Assembly (NCBI GenBank): GCA_002083775.1
Contig: MTEI01000011.1
Location: 1-64,000, forward strand
Direction of reading: 5' to 3'
DNA length: 64,000 nt
DNA from: Rhodoferax ferrireducens
Lineage (GTDB): Bacteria > Pseudomonadota > Gammaproteobacteria > Burkholderiales > Burkholderiaceae_C
The notes under the pieces were generated by a model. It was not told the DNA's origin, did not search any database, and saw only the letters and a list, made by a program, of their open reading frames with translations. The translations under genes were made by a program, and so were the position numbers. Positions 63,670-64,000 of the stretch are shown here, piece after piece; the first letter of the stretch is position 1; each line of letters opens with the position of its first letter.

Positions 63670-63767
63670 CCGACCTCGCCGTCAACACACAGACGCCAAA
63701 CCATTTTTAACCACCGGCCAAGCGGGCGATCCCCGACCTTGCGCTGACCAACTTTGGAGGACACACC

Positions 63768-63962
63768 ATGTCCGTTATGACCAACCTGGGCCACACCACC
63801 AGCCTGATCCTAGGCCTGCCCTTTGACCTGGCCCGTGCCAACTACGCCCGGGCTGTGCGCCTGGGGCTCATTGAACATTCGATGCTGAAATCTGCCCGGT
63901 TTGCGCAAGAGCTGACCGAGATAGAACGTCTGACCCTGGGCCTGTGGGCGCGCCGGGTATGA
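63768..63962 (+). CDS. Small hypothetical protein
   Basis: GGAGGA Shine-Dalgarno; 64 aa. Confidence 0.55.
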   Translation: MSVMTNLGHTTSLILGLPFDLARANYARAVRLGLIEHSMLKSARFAQELTEIERLTLGLWARRV

Positions 63963-64000
63963 GGCGCACGCTGCTTCAAAGGCGGTGACCACGGCCACGA

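Overview
Betaproteobacterial (Comamonadaceae-like, inferred from protein families and synteny) chromosomal window, mostly conserved housekeeping genes. (i) Left edge: a CHAT/caspase-like protease ORF, a solitary 3' half of a tRNA-Lys(CUU)-like gene, and a degraded mobile-element remnant next to an intact tRNA-Met. (ii) 1.7-40 kb: hrcA, nadK, recN, rapZ, mutY, dynamin-like GTPase, mutM, TPR protein, lolB, ispE, tRNA-Gln, prs, rplY, pth, ferredoxin, uspA, coaD, rsmD, two M16 peptidases, ftsY, pilB/pilC, yqjD/E/K-like genes, pilD, coaE, zapD, yacG, tauE-like, moxR, GNAT, vapBC, VWA protein, tamA/tamB, tRNA-Arg. (iii) 40.35-49.4 kb: a compact integrative element in tRNA-Arg(CCU), with a tyrosine integrase, AlpA-like regulator, TOPRIM/DUF927-type primase-helicase and RadC-like protein but no structural or conjugation genes. 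Its noncoding DNA carries many GGGGGCA iterons and a perfect DnaA box. (iv) 50-63 kb: pckG and a Calvin-cycle cbb cluster (fba, pgk, gap, gph, tkt, prk, fbp, rpe, cbbY, divergent cbbR) with no RuBisCO gene. A dispersed ~50-60 bp repeat family ('TAGCCCTTAT...ATAAGGGC-AGCAGCTAT') occurs at about ten places, both between genes and inside genes; three copies coincide with predicted signal-peptide coding segments read in the same frame. All family calls are from reading the sequence; no database search was run.
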